Below, piece by piece: positions 34,887 through 44,083 of a stretch of 61,125 bases of DNA. The stretch lies in the NCBI GenBank assembly GCA_905479835.1, contig CAJQNZ010000026.1, positions 1-61,125 on the forward strand, in the 5' to 3' direction. The position numbers and the translations under genes are program-made. The stretch is from an uncultured Flavobacteriaceae bacterium (GTDB lineage: Bacteria; Bacteroidota; Bacteroidia; Flavobacteriales; Flavobacteriaceae). Positions within the stretch are counted from its first letter, which is position 1, and each line of letters starts with the position of its first letter. The notes beneath the pieces are model-generated. The model searched no databases, had not been told where the DNA came from, and saw nothing but the letters and a program-made list of their open reading frames with translations.

Positions 34887-36584
34887 ATGAGAAAACTACT
34901 CGCATTGCTTATTTTTACAATGCTTTTTATTCAGTGCAAAAAAACAACTCCTGAAATTAAAAAAGAAATTGGCTTAATCACTGACAAAGCAATGGTTGTT
35001 TCTGCGCGTCAAGAAGCCTCTGAAATTGGAGTGCAGATTTTAAAAAAGGGCGGAAATTCTTTTGATGCAATGGTTGCGACAGAATTATCACTAGCAGTTG
35101 CCTATCCTTATGCAGGAAATATAGGTGGAGGTGGCTTTATGGTTTATCGCATGAATAATGGGGAAATAGGCGCATTGGATTATAGAGAAAAAGCACCTTT
35201 AGCGGCTCACAAGGACATGTATCTTAATGAAAATGGTGATGTTATTAAAGATAAAAGTACCTTGGGAGTAATGGCTGTAGGTATTCCTGGGACAGTTGCT
35301 GGGGTTTTTGCAGCACATAAAAAGTTTGGTTCACTTCCTATATCAGTTATTTTGGAGCCTATAATAGCATTGGCAAAGCGTGGCGTTATTGTTACAAAAA
35401 AACAAGAGACTAGAATTATAGAACACCAACCTGATTTTTTAGAAGCCAATAAATCTCCTATTCTATTTGATAAAACTTGGAAAGAAAACGATACCATTAA
35501 ATATCTTGCGCTTGCGGAAACACTAGAGCGTATTTCTAAAAATGGTAGAGATGAATTTTACAAAGGAGAAACTGCAAAACGACTAGTGCGTTTTATGCAA
35601 GACAATGGTGGGTTAATGACTGAAGAAGATCTTGCAAAATATGAAGCAAAATGGCGAACTCCTGTTACATTTCAGTACGATGATTTAAAAATAATTTCTA
35701 TGTCTCCTCCTTCAAGTGGTGGAATATGCCTTGCTCAAATAATGAATGGTATTGAGCCCTATGATTTAAAAAAGTATGGTCATAACTCTACCAAAGCAAT
35801 TCAAGTAATTACAGAAGCAGAACGGAGAGCATATGCAGATAGAAGTTTCTTTTTGGGTGATCCAGATTTTATTAAGATTCCTTTAGAAACATTGATCAGT
35901 AAAGAATATACGGAAGTAAGAATGAGTGATTTTTCATTTGATAGCGCAACAAAATCAGCAGATGTAGCGCATGGAACTATTGAAATAATCGAAAGCGATG
36001 AAACGACTCATTATTCTATAGTAGATCAGTTTGGAAATGCAGTTTCTGTAACCACTACCATAAATAGTGCGTTTGGGTCAAAACTGTATTGCTCAGACTT
36101 AGGCTTCTTTTTAAATAATGAAATGGATGATTTCAGTAGTAAACCTGGAATTCCGAACGTATATGGATTGTTTGGTGCGAAAGCCAATGAAATAGTAGCA
36201 GAAAAGCGAATGCTAAGTTCTATGACTCCTACAATTGTGGAAAAAGACAACAAATTATGGATGGTTGTTGGAACTCCTGGAGGCTCAACAATTATTACTT
36301 CTGTGTTACAGACGATTTTAAACGTCCATGAGTTTGGATTTGGAATGCAAGAAGCGGTTTCAAAACCCAGATTTCACCACCAATGGCTTCCAGATACTAT
36401 AAGAATTGAACCGAATGGAGGATTCAATGAAGAAACTAAAAAAATACTCAAAGAATTGGGTTATGAAATTGACGAAAGCAATTCAGAAGTAATCGGAAAA
36501 GTGGATGCAATTTTAGTGCTGCCAAATGGCAAACTTGAAGGAGGAGCAGATCCAAGGGGTGATGATACTGCTGTTGGGTTTTAA
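34887..36584 (+). CDS. ggt: Gamma-glutamyltransferase, probable lipoprotein
   Basis: A 565-residue N-terminal nucleophile hydrolase precursor. A lipoprotein signal ends FIQ-C17. The large subunit has GGNSFDAMVA, YPYAGNIGGGGFMVYR and DYREKAP. The self-cleavage site and catalytic nucleophile is T373 in TTHYSIVDQFGNAVSVTTTIN, and substrate residues GTPGGSTIIT follow near 456. The enzyme transfers or hydrolyses the gamma-glutamyl group of glutathione in the periplasm. It starts with no gap after acpH. Confidence 0.95.
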   Translation: MRKLLALLIFTMLFIQCKKTTPEIKKEIGLITDKAMVVSARQEASEIGVQILKKGGNSFDAMVATELSLAVAYPYAGNIGGGGFMVYRMNNGEIGALDYREKAPLAAHKDMYLNENGDVIKDKSTLGVMAVGIPGTVAGVFAAHKKFGSLPISVILEPIIALAKRGVIVTKKQETRIIEHQPDFLEANKSPILFDKTWKENDTIKYLALAETLERISKNGRDEFYKGETAKRLVRFMQDNGGLMTEEDLAKYEAKWRTPVTFQYDDLKIISMSPPSSGGICLAQIMNGIEPYDLKKYGHNSTKAIQVITEAERRAYADRSFFLGDPDFIKIPLETLISKEYTEVRMSDFSFDSATKSADVAHGTIEIIESDETTHYSIVDQFGNAVSVTTTINSAFGSKLYCSDLGFFLNNEMDDFSSKPGIPNVYGLFGAKANEIVAEKRMLSSMTPTIVEKDNKLWMVVGTPGGSTIITSVLQTILNVHEFGFGMQEAVSKPRFHHQWLPDTIRIEPNGGFNEETKKILKELGYEIDESNSEVIGKVDAILVLPNGKLEGGADPRGDDTAVGF

Positions 36585-36591
36585 AAGTTTA

Positions 36592-36701
36592 TCAATTCGA
36601 GTGAATTTCAGAAAAAAAATGAATCAAATTTGTATCGAGAATCAAACTTTAAACGTGAACTAGTTCTTGATACCAGTTCGTAAAAAAATCACTCGAACTG
36701 A
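36592..36701. repeat. 110-bp nested palindromic repeat, copy 2
   Basis: Ends TCAATTCGAGTGA and TCACTCGAACTGA are complementary apart from one wobble-type mismatch. Inner arms TTGTATCGAGAA (36630) and TTCTTGATACCA (36664) pair. It matches the element at 32836-32950 in the arms (about 40 bp) while the spacers differ. It fills the whole space between ggt and the VOC gene and ends 14 bp before the latter's ATG. Confidence 0.85.
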
Positions 36702-36715
36702 CAAAAAATAAATTT

Positions 36716-37138
36716 ATGAACGTACAACCATTCCATTTAGCAATTCCAGTAGAAAATTTAGAAAAATGCCGCGTTTTTTATAGAGATGTTTTAAAATGCC
36801 GAGAAGGTAGAAGTTCTGATTCTTGGATAGATTTTAACTTTTTTGGTCATCAGTTAGTCATACATCAAAAAGAAAATTATAAACCAACTCAATCCATTAC
36901 CAATCCAGTTGATGGCCACGATGTTCCCGTTCCTCACTTTGGAGTGGTACTTACTTGGGAAGATTGGGCTGCACTATCTGAAAGATTAAAAGCAGTAAAT
37001 ACTGAATTTATTATAGAGCCCTCAATTCGATTTAAAGGAAAAGTAGGCGAACAAGCAACTATGTTTTTTAATGATCCAGAGAATAATGCGCTAGAATTCA
37101 AATCTTTTAAAGATATGAGTCAGATTTTTGCAAAATAA
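36716..37138 (+). CDS. VOC (glyoxalase/bleomycin resistance) family protein
   Basis: A 140-residue protein with the paired beta-alpha-beta modules of the vicinal oxygen chelate fold. [22 protein letters not shown] opens module 1, with a potential metal His at 7, HQLVIHQ follows, then [21 protein letters not shown] and [15 protein letters not shown] with the C-terminal Glu metal ligand. Close homologues are dioxygenase-like proteins of unknown substrate. The pseudouridine synthase gene overlaps its stop by one base. Confidence 0.9.
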   Translation: MNVQPFHLAIPVENLEKCRVFYRDVLKCREGRSSDSWIDFNFFGHQLVIHQKENYKPTQSITNPVDGHDVPVPHFGVVLTWEDWAALSERLKAVNTEFIIEPSIRFKGKVGEQATMFFNDPENNALEFKSFKDMSQIFAK

Positions 37139-38004
37139 TGCTTTTGATAAAAACTCATATTGTCGTAGCATTGGAAAAACCGATTCGATTGCAAGAGTAT
37201 GGGATAGGAATTTTTACAACTATCCCTACTAAATCTGCTCTAAAAAAAGCCATTAAAAAAGGGTTGATTAAAGTAAATAATGAAATTGCAACTACAGCAA
37301 TTTACATTAATGGAGGAGAAACTATTTCTTTATTTGAAAATGAAAATTCCAAGCCTCACAAAGAATTAGATTTAAAATTGAAAATTCTATTTCAGGATGA
37401 ATATTTGGCAATTATATATAAACCTGCAGGCATTCTTGTGAGTGGTAATAAATTCATGACAATTGACAACATATTAACACAAAACCTTGAAAAAAGTTCA
37501 CTCAGCGACGCTGTAAGGCCTCGTTCAGCACATAGATTGGACTATGCTACTTCTGGATTATTGATGGTTGGAAAAACCTCTAGTTCAATAATATCACTTA
37601 ACAAACTTTTCGAAAATAAAGAAATCAAAAAAAACTATTATGCTATCACAATTGGAAAAATGAATTCTCATGGAAACATAGATTTACCTATTGATAGTAA
37701 AAATTCTGTTTCAGATTATGAAGTCATAAAAACAGTTGCATCTGAGCGTTTTGAAGTTTTAAACTTAGTAAAATTAACTCCAAAAACAGGAAGAAGACAT
37801 CAGTTGAGAAAACATATGACTGCAATAGGAAATCCTATTCTGGGAGATCAAAAATATAGAACAGAAAATTTAATTTTAAAAGGGAAAGGGCTGTATTTAC
37901 ACGCATCAACATTGGAATTTAAACATCCATTCACTCAAGAGAAAATGAAAATAAGTTCTGGATTACCAAATAAATTTGCAAAAATATTTCCTGACTTAAA
38001 ATAG
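37138..38004 (+). CDS. RluA family pseudouridine synthase
   Basis: A 288-residue protein with an S4-like N-terminal domain (about 15-70) and a catalytic domain. The active site is H133-R-L-D135 in SAHRLDYATSGLLMVG. YKPAGILVSG, GRRHQLRKHM and GDQKYR are other RluA-family motifs. It isomerises uridine in rRNA or tRNA; the site cannot be named. Start ATG overlaps the VOC stop (TAATG). Confidence 0.92.
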   Translation: MLLIKTHIVVALEKPIRLQEYGIGIFTTIPTKSALKKAIKKGLIKVNNEIATTAIYINGGETISLFENENSKPHKELDLKLKILFQDEYLAIIYKPAGILVSGNKFMTIDNILTQNLEKSSLSDAVRPRSAHRLDYATSGLLMVGKTSSSIISLNKLFENKEIKKNYYAITIGKMNSHGNIDLPIDSKNSVSDYEVIKTVASERFEVLNLVKLTPKTGRRHQLRKHMTAIGNPILGDQKYRTENLILKGKGLYLHASTLEFKHPFTQEKMKISSGLPNKFAKIFPDLK

Positions 38005-38030
38005 TCCTATAAAAATTTTATATTTACCCT

Positions 38031-39113
38031 ATGAACTCAAAAACTATTTCTAACGGAATCTTACGTGCGCTTCTAATAATTATTGGCGTAGCTCTACTAT
38101 TGTTTTTTTTATGGAAAATTCAATCCGTTTTAGTGTATATAATTATTGCTGGTGTTTTATCTTTAATTGCTCGACCTATTATTATCTTTTTAAAAGGTAA
38201 ATTAAAATTCCCAAATACACTAGCAGTTGTAGTCTCTATGACGCTTTTTATAGGTTTTATTTTTGGCCTTATTCGTATGTTTATCCCATTGATTTCTCAA
38301 CAAAGTAAAAACCTTTCTCTACTTAACACCAATGGATTAAAAAAAAATATAGAGAATATCCTATCACAAATTAATGACTATTTTTTATCTCAAAACATTA
38401 ATATTCTTGAACAGCTCAAAACCTTAGATTTATTATCCAATTTTAAAGAAATCCCCAATCTGTTAAACTCAATTATAGGAACTGTAGGTTCATTGAGTAT
38501 TGGCCTGGTGTCTATCCTTTTTATCTCTTTCTTTTTAATGAAAGATGGTGATCTATTAAATAAAGGATTGATGGTTTTGGTTCCGGATAATACTGAAAGT
38601 CGCTTTCAAAAATCATTTAACAAAATCAAAGATTTACTCTCAAGATATTTTATTGGGCTGGTAACTCAAATAACAATATTATTCATATTGTATTCTATTG
38701 TTTTGGCAATATTTGGTGTTCAGAATGCGATTGTAATAGCATTTTTATGCGCATTATTGAACTTAATACCTTATGTAGGACCTTTAATTGGTGCTGTGCT
38801 AATTCTGTTTTTAACAATGACAAGTCATATAGGCGAAGATTTTCAAACAGAAATTTTACCAACAACCATTTATGTTATGATTGGATATTTCGCAGCTCAA
38901 TTGATTGATAACTTTATAAGTCAACCAAAAATATTTTCACAAGCAACCAAGGCGCATCCTCTTGAAATATTTCTAGTTATTATTATTGGAGGATTGTTAT
39001 TTGGAGTAATAGGAATGGTCGTTGCAGTACCTTCTTATACTGCTCTTAAAGTAATATTAAAAGAATTTTTATCAGAAAATAAAATTGTCAAGTCCTTGAC
39101 TAAGGATTTATAA
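38031..39113 (+). CDS. AI-2E family transporter (PerM/UPF0118)
   Basis: A 360-residue membrane protein with helices near 14-60, 150-180 and four or five more after 205. FISFFLMKDGD, LVTQITILFILYSIVLAIFG and the LNLIPYVGPLIGAVLIL block identify the family. Members include the autoinducer-2 exporter TqsA and several uncharacterised ion or metabolite permeases. It follows the pseudouridine synthase by 26 bp. The next 128 bp contains a degenerate repeat. Confidence 0.9.
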   Translation: MNSKTISNGILRALLIIIGVALLLFFLWKIQSVLVYIIIAGVLSLIARPIIIFLKGKLKFPNTLAVVVSMTLFIGFIFGLIRMFIPLISQQSKNLSLLNTNGLKKNIENILSQINDYFLSQNINILEQLKTLDLLSNFKEIPNLLNSIIGTVGSLSIGLVSILFISFFLMKDGDLLNKGLMVLVPDNTESRFQKSFNKIKDLLSRYFIGLVTQITILFILYSIVLAIFGVQNAIVIAFLCALLNLIPYVGPLIGAVLILFLTMTSHIGEDFQTEILPTTIYVMIGYFAAQLIDNFISQPKIFSQATKAHPLEIFLVIIIGGLLFGVIGMVVAVPSYTALKVILKEFLSENKIVKSLTKDL

Positions 39114-39120
39114 ATGTTGT

Positions 39121-39190
39121 TCTGAACTGTCACATTTATCGCTGAACACTGAACTGTACTCAATGAGTGAACTCGAAGTGAAGATTCAAT
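39121..39190. repeat. Degenerate copy of the TCGAAGTG-type dispersed repeat
   Basis: The stretch contains ACACTGAACTGTACTCA and TGAGTGAACTCGAAGTGAAG, which resemble the CACTGAGCGGAGTCGAAGTG core at 32411-32430 but are interrupted and mutated. TACTCA/TGAGTG pair weakly. It is probably an eroded member of that repeat family lying between two genes on the same strand. Confidence 0.45.
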
Positions 39191-39241
39191 TCCAATTAAA
39201 TCTCAAATTTAGTATAATTTCAATAAAACACATTTAAAAAT

Positions 39242-40420
39242 TTGAACAAAGATATATTACATACTGATATACAGGAATATATAAATAATAATTTAACTAT
39301 TGATACTTCTATCATTTTATTTAAAGGAACATCATTTCACAATGTTACTACTCAAGAGATTGTAGAGCAAATAGAAGCTAAAAAAAAGTGCAAGAACAAA
39401 CTTCCTTCTTGGTTTACAACTGAAAACATCTTTTATCCAAATAAACTCAATATCGAACAAACTTCCTCAGAAGTAACAGCTCAATATAAAGCAAGTCTAT
39501 TAATGGGTAAGACATTAATCGATTTAACTGGAGGCTTTGGTGTAGATTGTCTGTATTTTGCAAAAAGAATAGAAACTGTTTTTCACTTTGAAATCAATAC
39601 TAATCTTTCAGAAATCGTAGCACATAATTATCAAGAATTAGGAGTTAAAAATTGTCAAATAATTGCTAAAAATGGATTGGATTATGTAAAGAAATCATCA
39701 GAAATTTTTGACTGGATTTATATAGACCCTTCACGAAGAAATGATGTAAAAGGCAAAGTTTTTTTACTTAAAGATTGTTTACCAAATGTTCCTGAAAATA
39801 TTGATTCATTATTTGAAAAAAGCAATAATATTCTAATTAAAACTTCACCAATACTTGATATTACAAGTGCTTTAAATGAGTTGAAATGGGTTAAAGAAAT
39901 TCATGTTGTTGCCATAAATAATGAAGTGAAAGAATTGCTATTTATTTTAGAGAAAAACTATATTTACCCTCCTATAACCAAGACTGTAAATATATATAAC
40001 GAAAATTCACAAATATTTAATTACCAATTTTTTAATTCTACAACCTCAAGTTATTCTTTAACTAAAAAATATTTGTACGAACCTAATGCTGCAATCTTAA
40101 AATCTGGTGGATTTCATGAAATTTCTACACAATTTAAAGTTGATAAACTACATCAACATTCTCATTTATATACTTCAAATGAATTGATAGATTTTCCAGG
40201 AAGAAAATTTCAAATTACGCACACAATTTCATTTGATAAAAAGAAATTAAAAAAAATAATACCATCAGGAAAAGCAAATATTACTACTCGAAATTTTCCG
40301 CAATCAGTTGCCCAAATTCGTAAAAAAACAGGCTTAAAAGATGGTGGAAATCAATACCTGTTTTTTACAACTAATATGAACAAAAAACACATTGTAATCA
40401 TATGTGAAAAGATTCAATAG
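39242..40420 (+). CDS. SAM-dependent methyltransferase with THUMP-like domain
   Basis: A 392-residue protein with a class I methyltransferase domain: motif I LIDLTGGFGVDCLYFA near 97-112, FHFEINTNL, and WIYIDPSRRND near 159-169 (motif IV). The N-terminus (about 1-85) and C-terminus match the PG_1098 type with ferredoxin-like and THUMP-like domains, suggesting RNA as substrate. A TTG at 39242 is the probable start; no in-frame ATG occurs nearby. The target nucleotide is unknown. Confidence 0.88.
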   Translation: MNKDILHTDIQEYINNNLTIDTSIILFKGTSFHNVTTQEIVEQIEAKKKCKNKLPSWFTTENIFYPNKLNIEQTSSEVTAQYKASLLMGKTLIDLTGGFGVDCLYFAKRIETVFHFEINTNLSEIVAHNYQELGVKNCQIIAKNGLDYVKKSSEIFDWIYIDPSRRNDVKGKVFLLKDCLPNVPENIDSLFEKSNNILIKTSPILDITSALNELKWVKEIHVVAINNEVKELLFILEKNYIYPPITKTVNIYNENSQIFNYQFFNSTTSSYSLTKKYLYEPNAAILKSGGFHEISTQFKVDKLHQHSHLYTSNELIDFPGRKFQITHTISFDKKKLKKIIPSGKANITTRNFPQSVAQIRKKTGLKDGGNQYLFFTTNMNKKHIVIICEKIQ

Positions 40421-40486
40421 AATCAAAATTAAACAACATATATATCATCAATTTTCATAACTTTACAATTAGTTAAATAAGAACTT

Positions 40487-42778
40487 ATGAAAAATGAAGA
40501 TATAAATACGCAACCTCCAGAAGAATTTACTGGTATTAAATTTACTAAAATACCAAAGACTGCTGCAGGAATAAAAGCCATTAAATCTACATTTAATCAT
40601 ATTACAGAAGAAGTAGGGCTTGTTAAAGGAATAGGTTTATTATCAAAAATAAACCAAAAAGAAGGATTTGATTGTCCAGGATGTGCATGGCCAGATCCAG
40701 ATGAAAAAAGAGCATTTCTTTCTGAATATTGTGAAAATGGCGCTAAAGCCATTGCTGAAGAAGCTACAAAAAATAGAGTGTCGCCACTTTTTTTTGCTAC
40801 GCATTCAGTTTCTGAACTTTCTAAAATGTCGGATTATGAAATTGGGAAGAAAGGACGCATCACACATCCTATGCTGCTTAAAGAAGGAAGTGATTATTAT
40901 GAAGAGACTTCTTGGAAGAATGCATTTGAGATGATTTCAGTATCACTCAATTCCTTACCATCTCCTGACGAAGCTATTTTCTACACCTCAGGAAGAACAA
41001 GTAATGAAGCGGCTTTTTTGTATCAATTATTTGTTCGTCAATTCGGAACCAACAACCTACCTGATTGTTCCAATATGTGCCACGAATCTAGTGGTGTAGG
41101 ACTTTCCGAAACTTTAGGGATCGGAAAAGGATCAGTAACATTAGATGATTTTAATCATGCAGACTTGGTCATTGTAATGGGGCAAAATCCTGGAACCAAT
41201 CACCCAAGAATGCTCTCTGCTTTAAAAGATACTAAGAAAAATGGCGGAAAAATAATTGCAATCAATCCTTTGCCAGAAGTTGGACTCATGAACTTTAAAG
41301 ACCCTCAGAATCCTCTCAAATGGTTCTCTGGTGATAAACTCACTGATATATTCCTTCAAGTCAAAATCAATGGCGATGTGGCATTGTTAAAGATTATCAT
41401 GATTTTGCTATTAGATAAAGAGAATAAAGATAAAGGTAGTGTATTTGACATCGAATTTATAAAAAACAAAACTGCAGATTATGATACTTTCATTAAAAAC
41501 CTAAACAACTACTCAATTGAGGATCTTCTCCCTCAAACAGGAATATCACTTGATCAAATAAAAGAAGCCGCAGAGTTAATTGCCAATACCAAGAAAATTA
41601 TTATCTGTTGGGCAATGGGATTGACACAACATAAAAATGCTGTTGACAATATTCGCGAAATTGTAAACCTATTACTTTTAAAAGGAAGTATAGGTAAAAA
41701 AGGTGCTGGAACATGTCCAGTAAGAGGTCATTCAAATGTTCAAGGTGATAGGACTATGGGGATTTGGGAAAAACCAAAAGATGCTTTTCTAGACAAACTA
41801 GAAAAAGTATTTCAATTTAATGCCCCAAGAAATCATGGTTATGATGTTGTAAATGCTATAGAAGCCATGCATCAGAAAAAGGCCAAAGTATTCATAGGAA
41901 TGGGAGGGAATTTTATTTCTGCGACACCAGATACTGAGTTTACTGCAGAAGCATTGCAAAACTGTGATTTAACAGTTCAGATTTCTACTAAACTAAACAG
42001 AAGTCATTTAATTCATGGTAAAAAAGCATTGATACTTCCATGCCTCGGGCGTTCCGAAGTTGATGTTCAGAAAACCGGAGAGCAATTTGTGAGTGTTGAA
42101 AACTCCATGGGAGTTGTTCATCAATCTCATGGACATCTTGCGCCGCTCTCTGAATTTTTAAAAAGTGAAACAGCAATTGTTGCTGGAATGGCAAATGCAA
42201 CGCTTAAAAAAAGTAAAACTCAGTGGCTAGAAATGATTGGTGATTATGATACTATTAGAAATAAAATAGAAGAAACAATACCAGGATTTGAAAATTACAA
42301 TTCTCGTGTAAGAATAAAAGGTGGCTTTTATTTGCCTAATAATGCTCGAGATAACGACTTCACCCCTACTCGTTCTGGTAAAGCAAATTTCAGTATCAAT
42401 AAACCTTCTGGAATTACATTAGAAAAAAATCAATTTTTAATGATGACTATAAGAAGTCATGACCAATACAATACAACTATTTATGGGCTCAACGATAGAT
42501 ATCGTGGGATTCTGAACGAGCGTCGAGTAATATTGATGAATGAAACGGATATGGCAGAAATGAATTTAAAGAAACTAGATGTTGTAGATTTAGTGAGTCA
42601 TTTTAAAGGTGAGACACGTACAGTTCATAAATTTCTAGTGATTCCATATAATATCCCAAAACAATGTACTGCAACCTATTTTCCAGAAACAAATGCACTG
42701 GTACCATTACACAATAAAGCAGATATAAGCAATACTCCTGCTTCAAAAACAGTAAAAATTACTATTCACAAAGTATAA
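40487..42778 (+). CDS. FdhF/YdeP family molybdopterin oxidoreductase
   Basis: A 763-residue enzyme of the DMSO reductase/formate dehydrogenase superfamily. An N-terminal D-C63-PGC66-AWPDPDE segment is typical of the YdeP subfamily, which has few cluster Cys. The Mo-bis-MGD domain follows with YTSGRTSNEAAFLYQLFVRQFGTNN, PDCSNMCHESSGVGL, VIVMGQNPGTNHPRM and KGAGTCPVRGHSNVQGDRT. YdeP-like proteins are implicated in acid resistance or formate-type oxidation, but the substrate is unproven. The fdhD gene, 1 bp away, supports a sulfurated Mo cofactor. Confidence 0.93.
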   Translation: MKNEDINTQPPEEFTGIKFTKIPKTAAGIKAIKSTFNHITEEVGLVKGIGLLSKINQKEGFDCPGCAWPDPDEKRAFLSEYCENGAKAIAEEATKNRVSPLFFATHSVSELSKMSDYEIGKKGRITHPMLLKEGSDYYEETSWKNAFEMISVSLNSLPSPDEAIFYTSGRTSNEAAFLYQLFVRQFGTNNLPDCSNMCHESSGVGLSETLGIGKGSVTLDDFNHADLVIVMGQNPGTNHPRMLSALKDTKKNGGKIIAINPLPEVGLMNFKDPQNPLKWFSGDKLTDIFLQVKINGDVALLKIIMILLLDKENKDKGSVFDIEFIKNKTADYDTFIKNLNNYSIEDLLPQTGISLDQIKEAAELIANTKKIIICWAMGLTQHKNAVDNIREIVNLLLLKGSIGKKGAGTCPVRGHSNVQGDRTMGIWEKPKDAFLDKLEKVFQFNAPRNHGYDVVNAIEAMHQKKAKVFIGMGGNFISATPDTEFTAEALQNCDLTVQISTKLNRSHLIHGKKALILPCLGRSEVDVQKTGEQFVSVENSMGVVHQSHGHLAPLSEFLKSETAIVAGMANATLKKSKTQWLEMIGDYDTIRNKIEETIPGFENYNSRVRIKGGFYLPNNARDNDFTPTRSGKANFSINKPSGITLEKNQFLMMTIRSHDQYNTTIYGLNDRYRGILNERRVILMNETDMAEMNLKKLDVVDLVSHFKGETRTVHKFLVIPYNIPKQCTATYFPETNALVPLHNKADISNTPASKTVKITIHKV

Positions 42779-42779
42779 T

Positions 42780-43556
42780 ATGCAAACTTTAAAGTACGAA
42801 GCCGTAAAGATCACAAAGGATTCTAAAAATAAAATTAAAGACGCTGTAGTAGTTGAAGCACCTCTACAGATCAATATTAACAACAAGCCCTATACCGTTG
42901 TAATGCGAACTCCTGGAAATGATAAAGAACTCATTAGAGGTCTTTTATATGTAGAAGATATCTATAAAAAAGAAAAAATACTTAACTTATCATTGATAGA
43001 AACTAGTGAAAATCATTTTTCAGTTTTCAATGTAATTATTCCAAATGATGATCTTGGGAAAGGTTATATGAATAAACGTTCTTTACTTTCCGTTTCTTCT
43101 TGCGGTATATGCGGTAAACAATCCATTGAAGGTATAAAAGTTAAAGGTCCGAAAATAGAATCGAAAATGAAATTTGATTTTTTGAAAATTGAAAAAATGT
43201 TCAGTCAAATGCAAAAAAAACAAGTTTTGTATAAAGAAACTGGAGCATCTCACGCTGCTGCAATTTTTAATTCAGATAATTGTCTAATTTCTATTATGGA
43301 AGATATCGGAAGACATAATGCTGTTGACAAAGCAATTGGGTCTTTAATAAAGAGCAATCAATTAAAAGAATCAACATATTTACTAGTCAGTGGAAGAGTA
43401 TCCTATGAAATTGTAACCAAAGCGTTTATTGCTAAAATAAAAACAATTATTGCAGTTTCTGGCTGTTCATCTCTAGCAATAGATTTTGCTAAAGAATTTG
43501 GAATTCAATTACTAGGATTTACCAGAGATAAAAGAACTACACTTTATAGTGAATAA
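42780..43556 (+). CDS. fdhD: Formate dehydrogenase accessory sulfurtransferase FdhD
   Basis: A 258-residue protein with SSC108-G-I-C111-G, the cysteine pair that passes sulfur to the molybdenum cofactor. RTPGNDKELIRGLLY, TGASHAAA, EDIGRHNAVDKAIG and LVSGRVSYEIVTKA are diagnostic of FdhD. It matures the oxidoreductase coded directly upstream, with which it is translationally adjacent. The next 380 bp are non-coding. Confidence 0.96.
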   Translation: MQTLKYEAVKITKDSKNKIKDAVVVEAPLQININNKPYTVVMRTPGNDKELIRGLLYVEDIYKKEKILNLSLIETSENHFSVFNVIIPNDDLGKGYMNKRSLLSVSSCGICGKQSIEGIKVKGPKIESKMKFDFLKIEKMFSQMQKKQVLYKETGASHAAAIFNSDNCLISIMEDIGRHNAVDKAIGSLIKSNQLKESTYLLVSGRVSYEIVTKAFIAKIKTIIAVSGCSSLAIDFAKEFGIQLLGFTRDKRTTLYSE

Positions 43557-43936
43557 TAAAAAAATAATTATATAAAAAGTTAAGTGTTTTTTTTTGCAAA
43601 TAACAAATTATTACTATAAATTTGCCTTGAGTGCGTCCCTAAAATCACGCCATTTATCGAAAAAATTAAGTAATTATCATTAGATAATAAATGTTGTATT
43701 TTTTATAATTATAGCAATATTTGATGTTTTTTATCATTTTTTTTTAATTTAATATACAGAAAAAAGAAAATTTAACATGTGCCAATATCATCAACAATGA
43801 ATTGATTTTATTAAGCAAACCGACATTTTAGTTTATTTATTTTTGAACAGTCCCCAAAAATAGATAGGGATTTATTTGCCTATATCGTAAGTGAAATATA
43901 TATTTGAAACTTACTTTAACTTTAAATCTTACAAAA
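43557..43936. other. 380-bp AT-rich intergenic region after fdhD
   Basis: No convincing gene is visible on either strand. The sequence is very AT-rich apart from two short richer pieces (TGCGTCCCTAAAATCACGCC near 43632 and CCCCAAAAATAGATAGGGA near 43853). The latter has a CCC/GGG pairing, and the right end carries the promoter-like element described separately. No strong terminator for fdhD is seen. Confidence 0.5.
43875..43906 (+). promoter_or_regulatory. Promoter of the exported Cys-Cys peptide gene
   Basis: TTTG at 43875-43878 and TATATTTG at 43899-43906 form a Bacteroidetes-type promoter with a 20-bp spacer. The start codon at 43937 follows 30 bp later, giving a short leader. Confidence 0.6.
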
Positions 43937-44083
43937 ATGAAAAAAGTAAAATTAATTTTCGGATTGCTTGCATTAACTATTTTTTCATTATCTTTCGTCA
44001 TGAATGATAATTCAAACACAGACAATGACACAGAACAAGCGATTAAAAGATGTTGTACCAAAGGGATCCCTTCTAACGGGTAG
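43937..44083 (+). CDS. 48-residue exported peptide with C-terminal Cys-Cys
   Basis: A short gene: basic start MKKVK, hydrophobic stretch LIFGLLALTIFSLSFVM (residues 6-22), acidic spacer NDNSNTDNDTEQ and the end AIKRCCTKGIPSNG. The first part is a clear signal-peptide or membrane-anchor pattern. The mature part would be under 30 residues, with C39-C40 the only cysteines. I do not recognise the family. It has its own promoter 30 bp upstream. Its last 59-80 bp overlap in another frame the start of the membrane protein gene, so the two may be coupled. Secreted signalling peptide, toxin or modified-peptide precursor are all possible and unproven. Confidence 0.65.
   Translation: MKKVKLIFGLLALTIFSLSFVMNDNSNTDNDTEQAIKRCCTKGIPSNG

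Noticed and set aside
40435-40448. Possible fifth Fnr-type site (AACAT-ATAT-ATCAT) upstream of the FdhF/YdeP-like gene
   Set aside because: The left half matches only three of five bases, and no TAnnTTTG element lies at the 22-bp spacing found for the other four sites.
43557-43936. Riboswitch or non-coding RNA in the gap after fdhD
   Set aside because: No conserved motif or strong multi-stem structure could be recognised by eye; only a promoter-like element and short GC-richer patches are visible.
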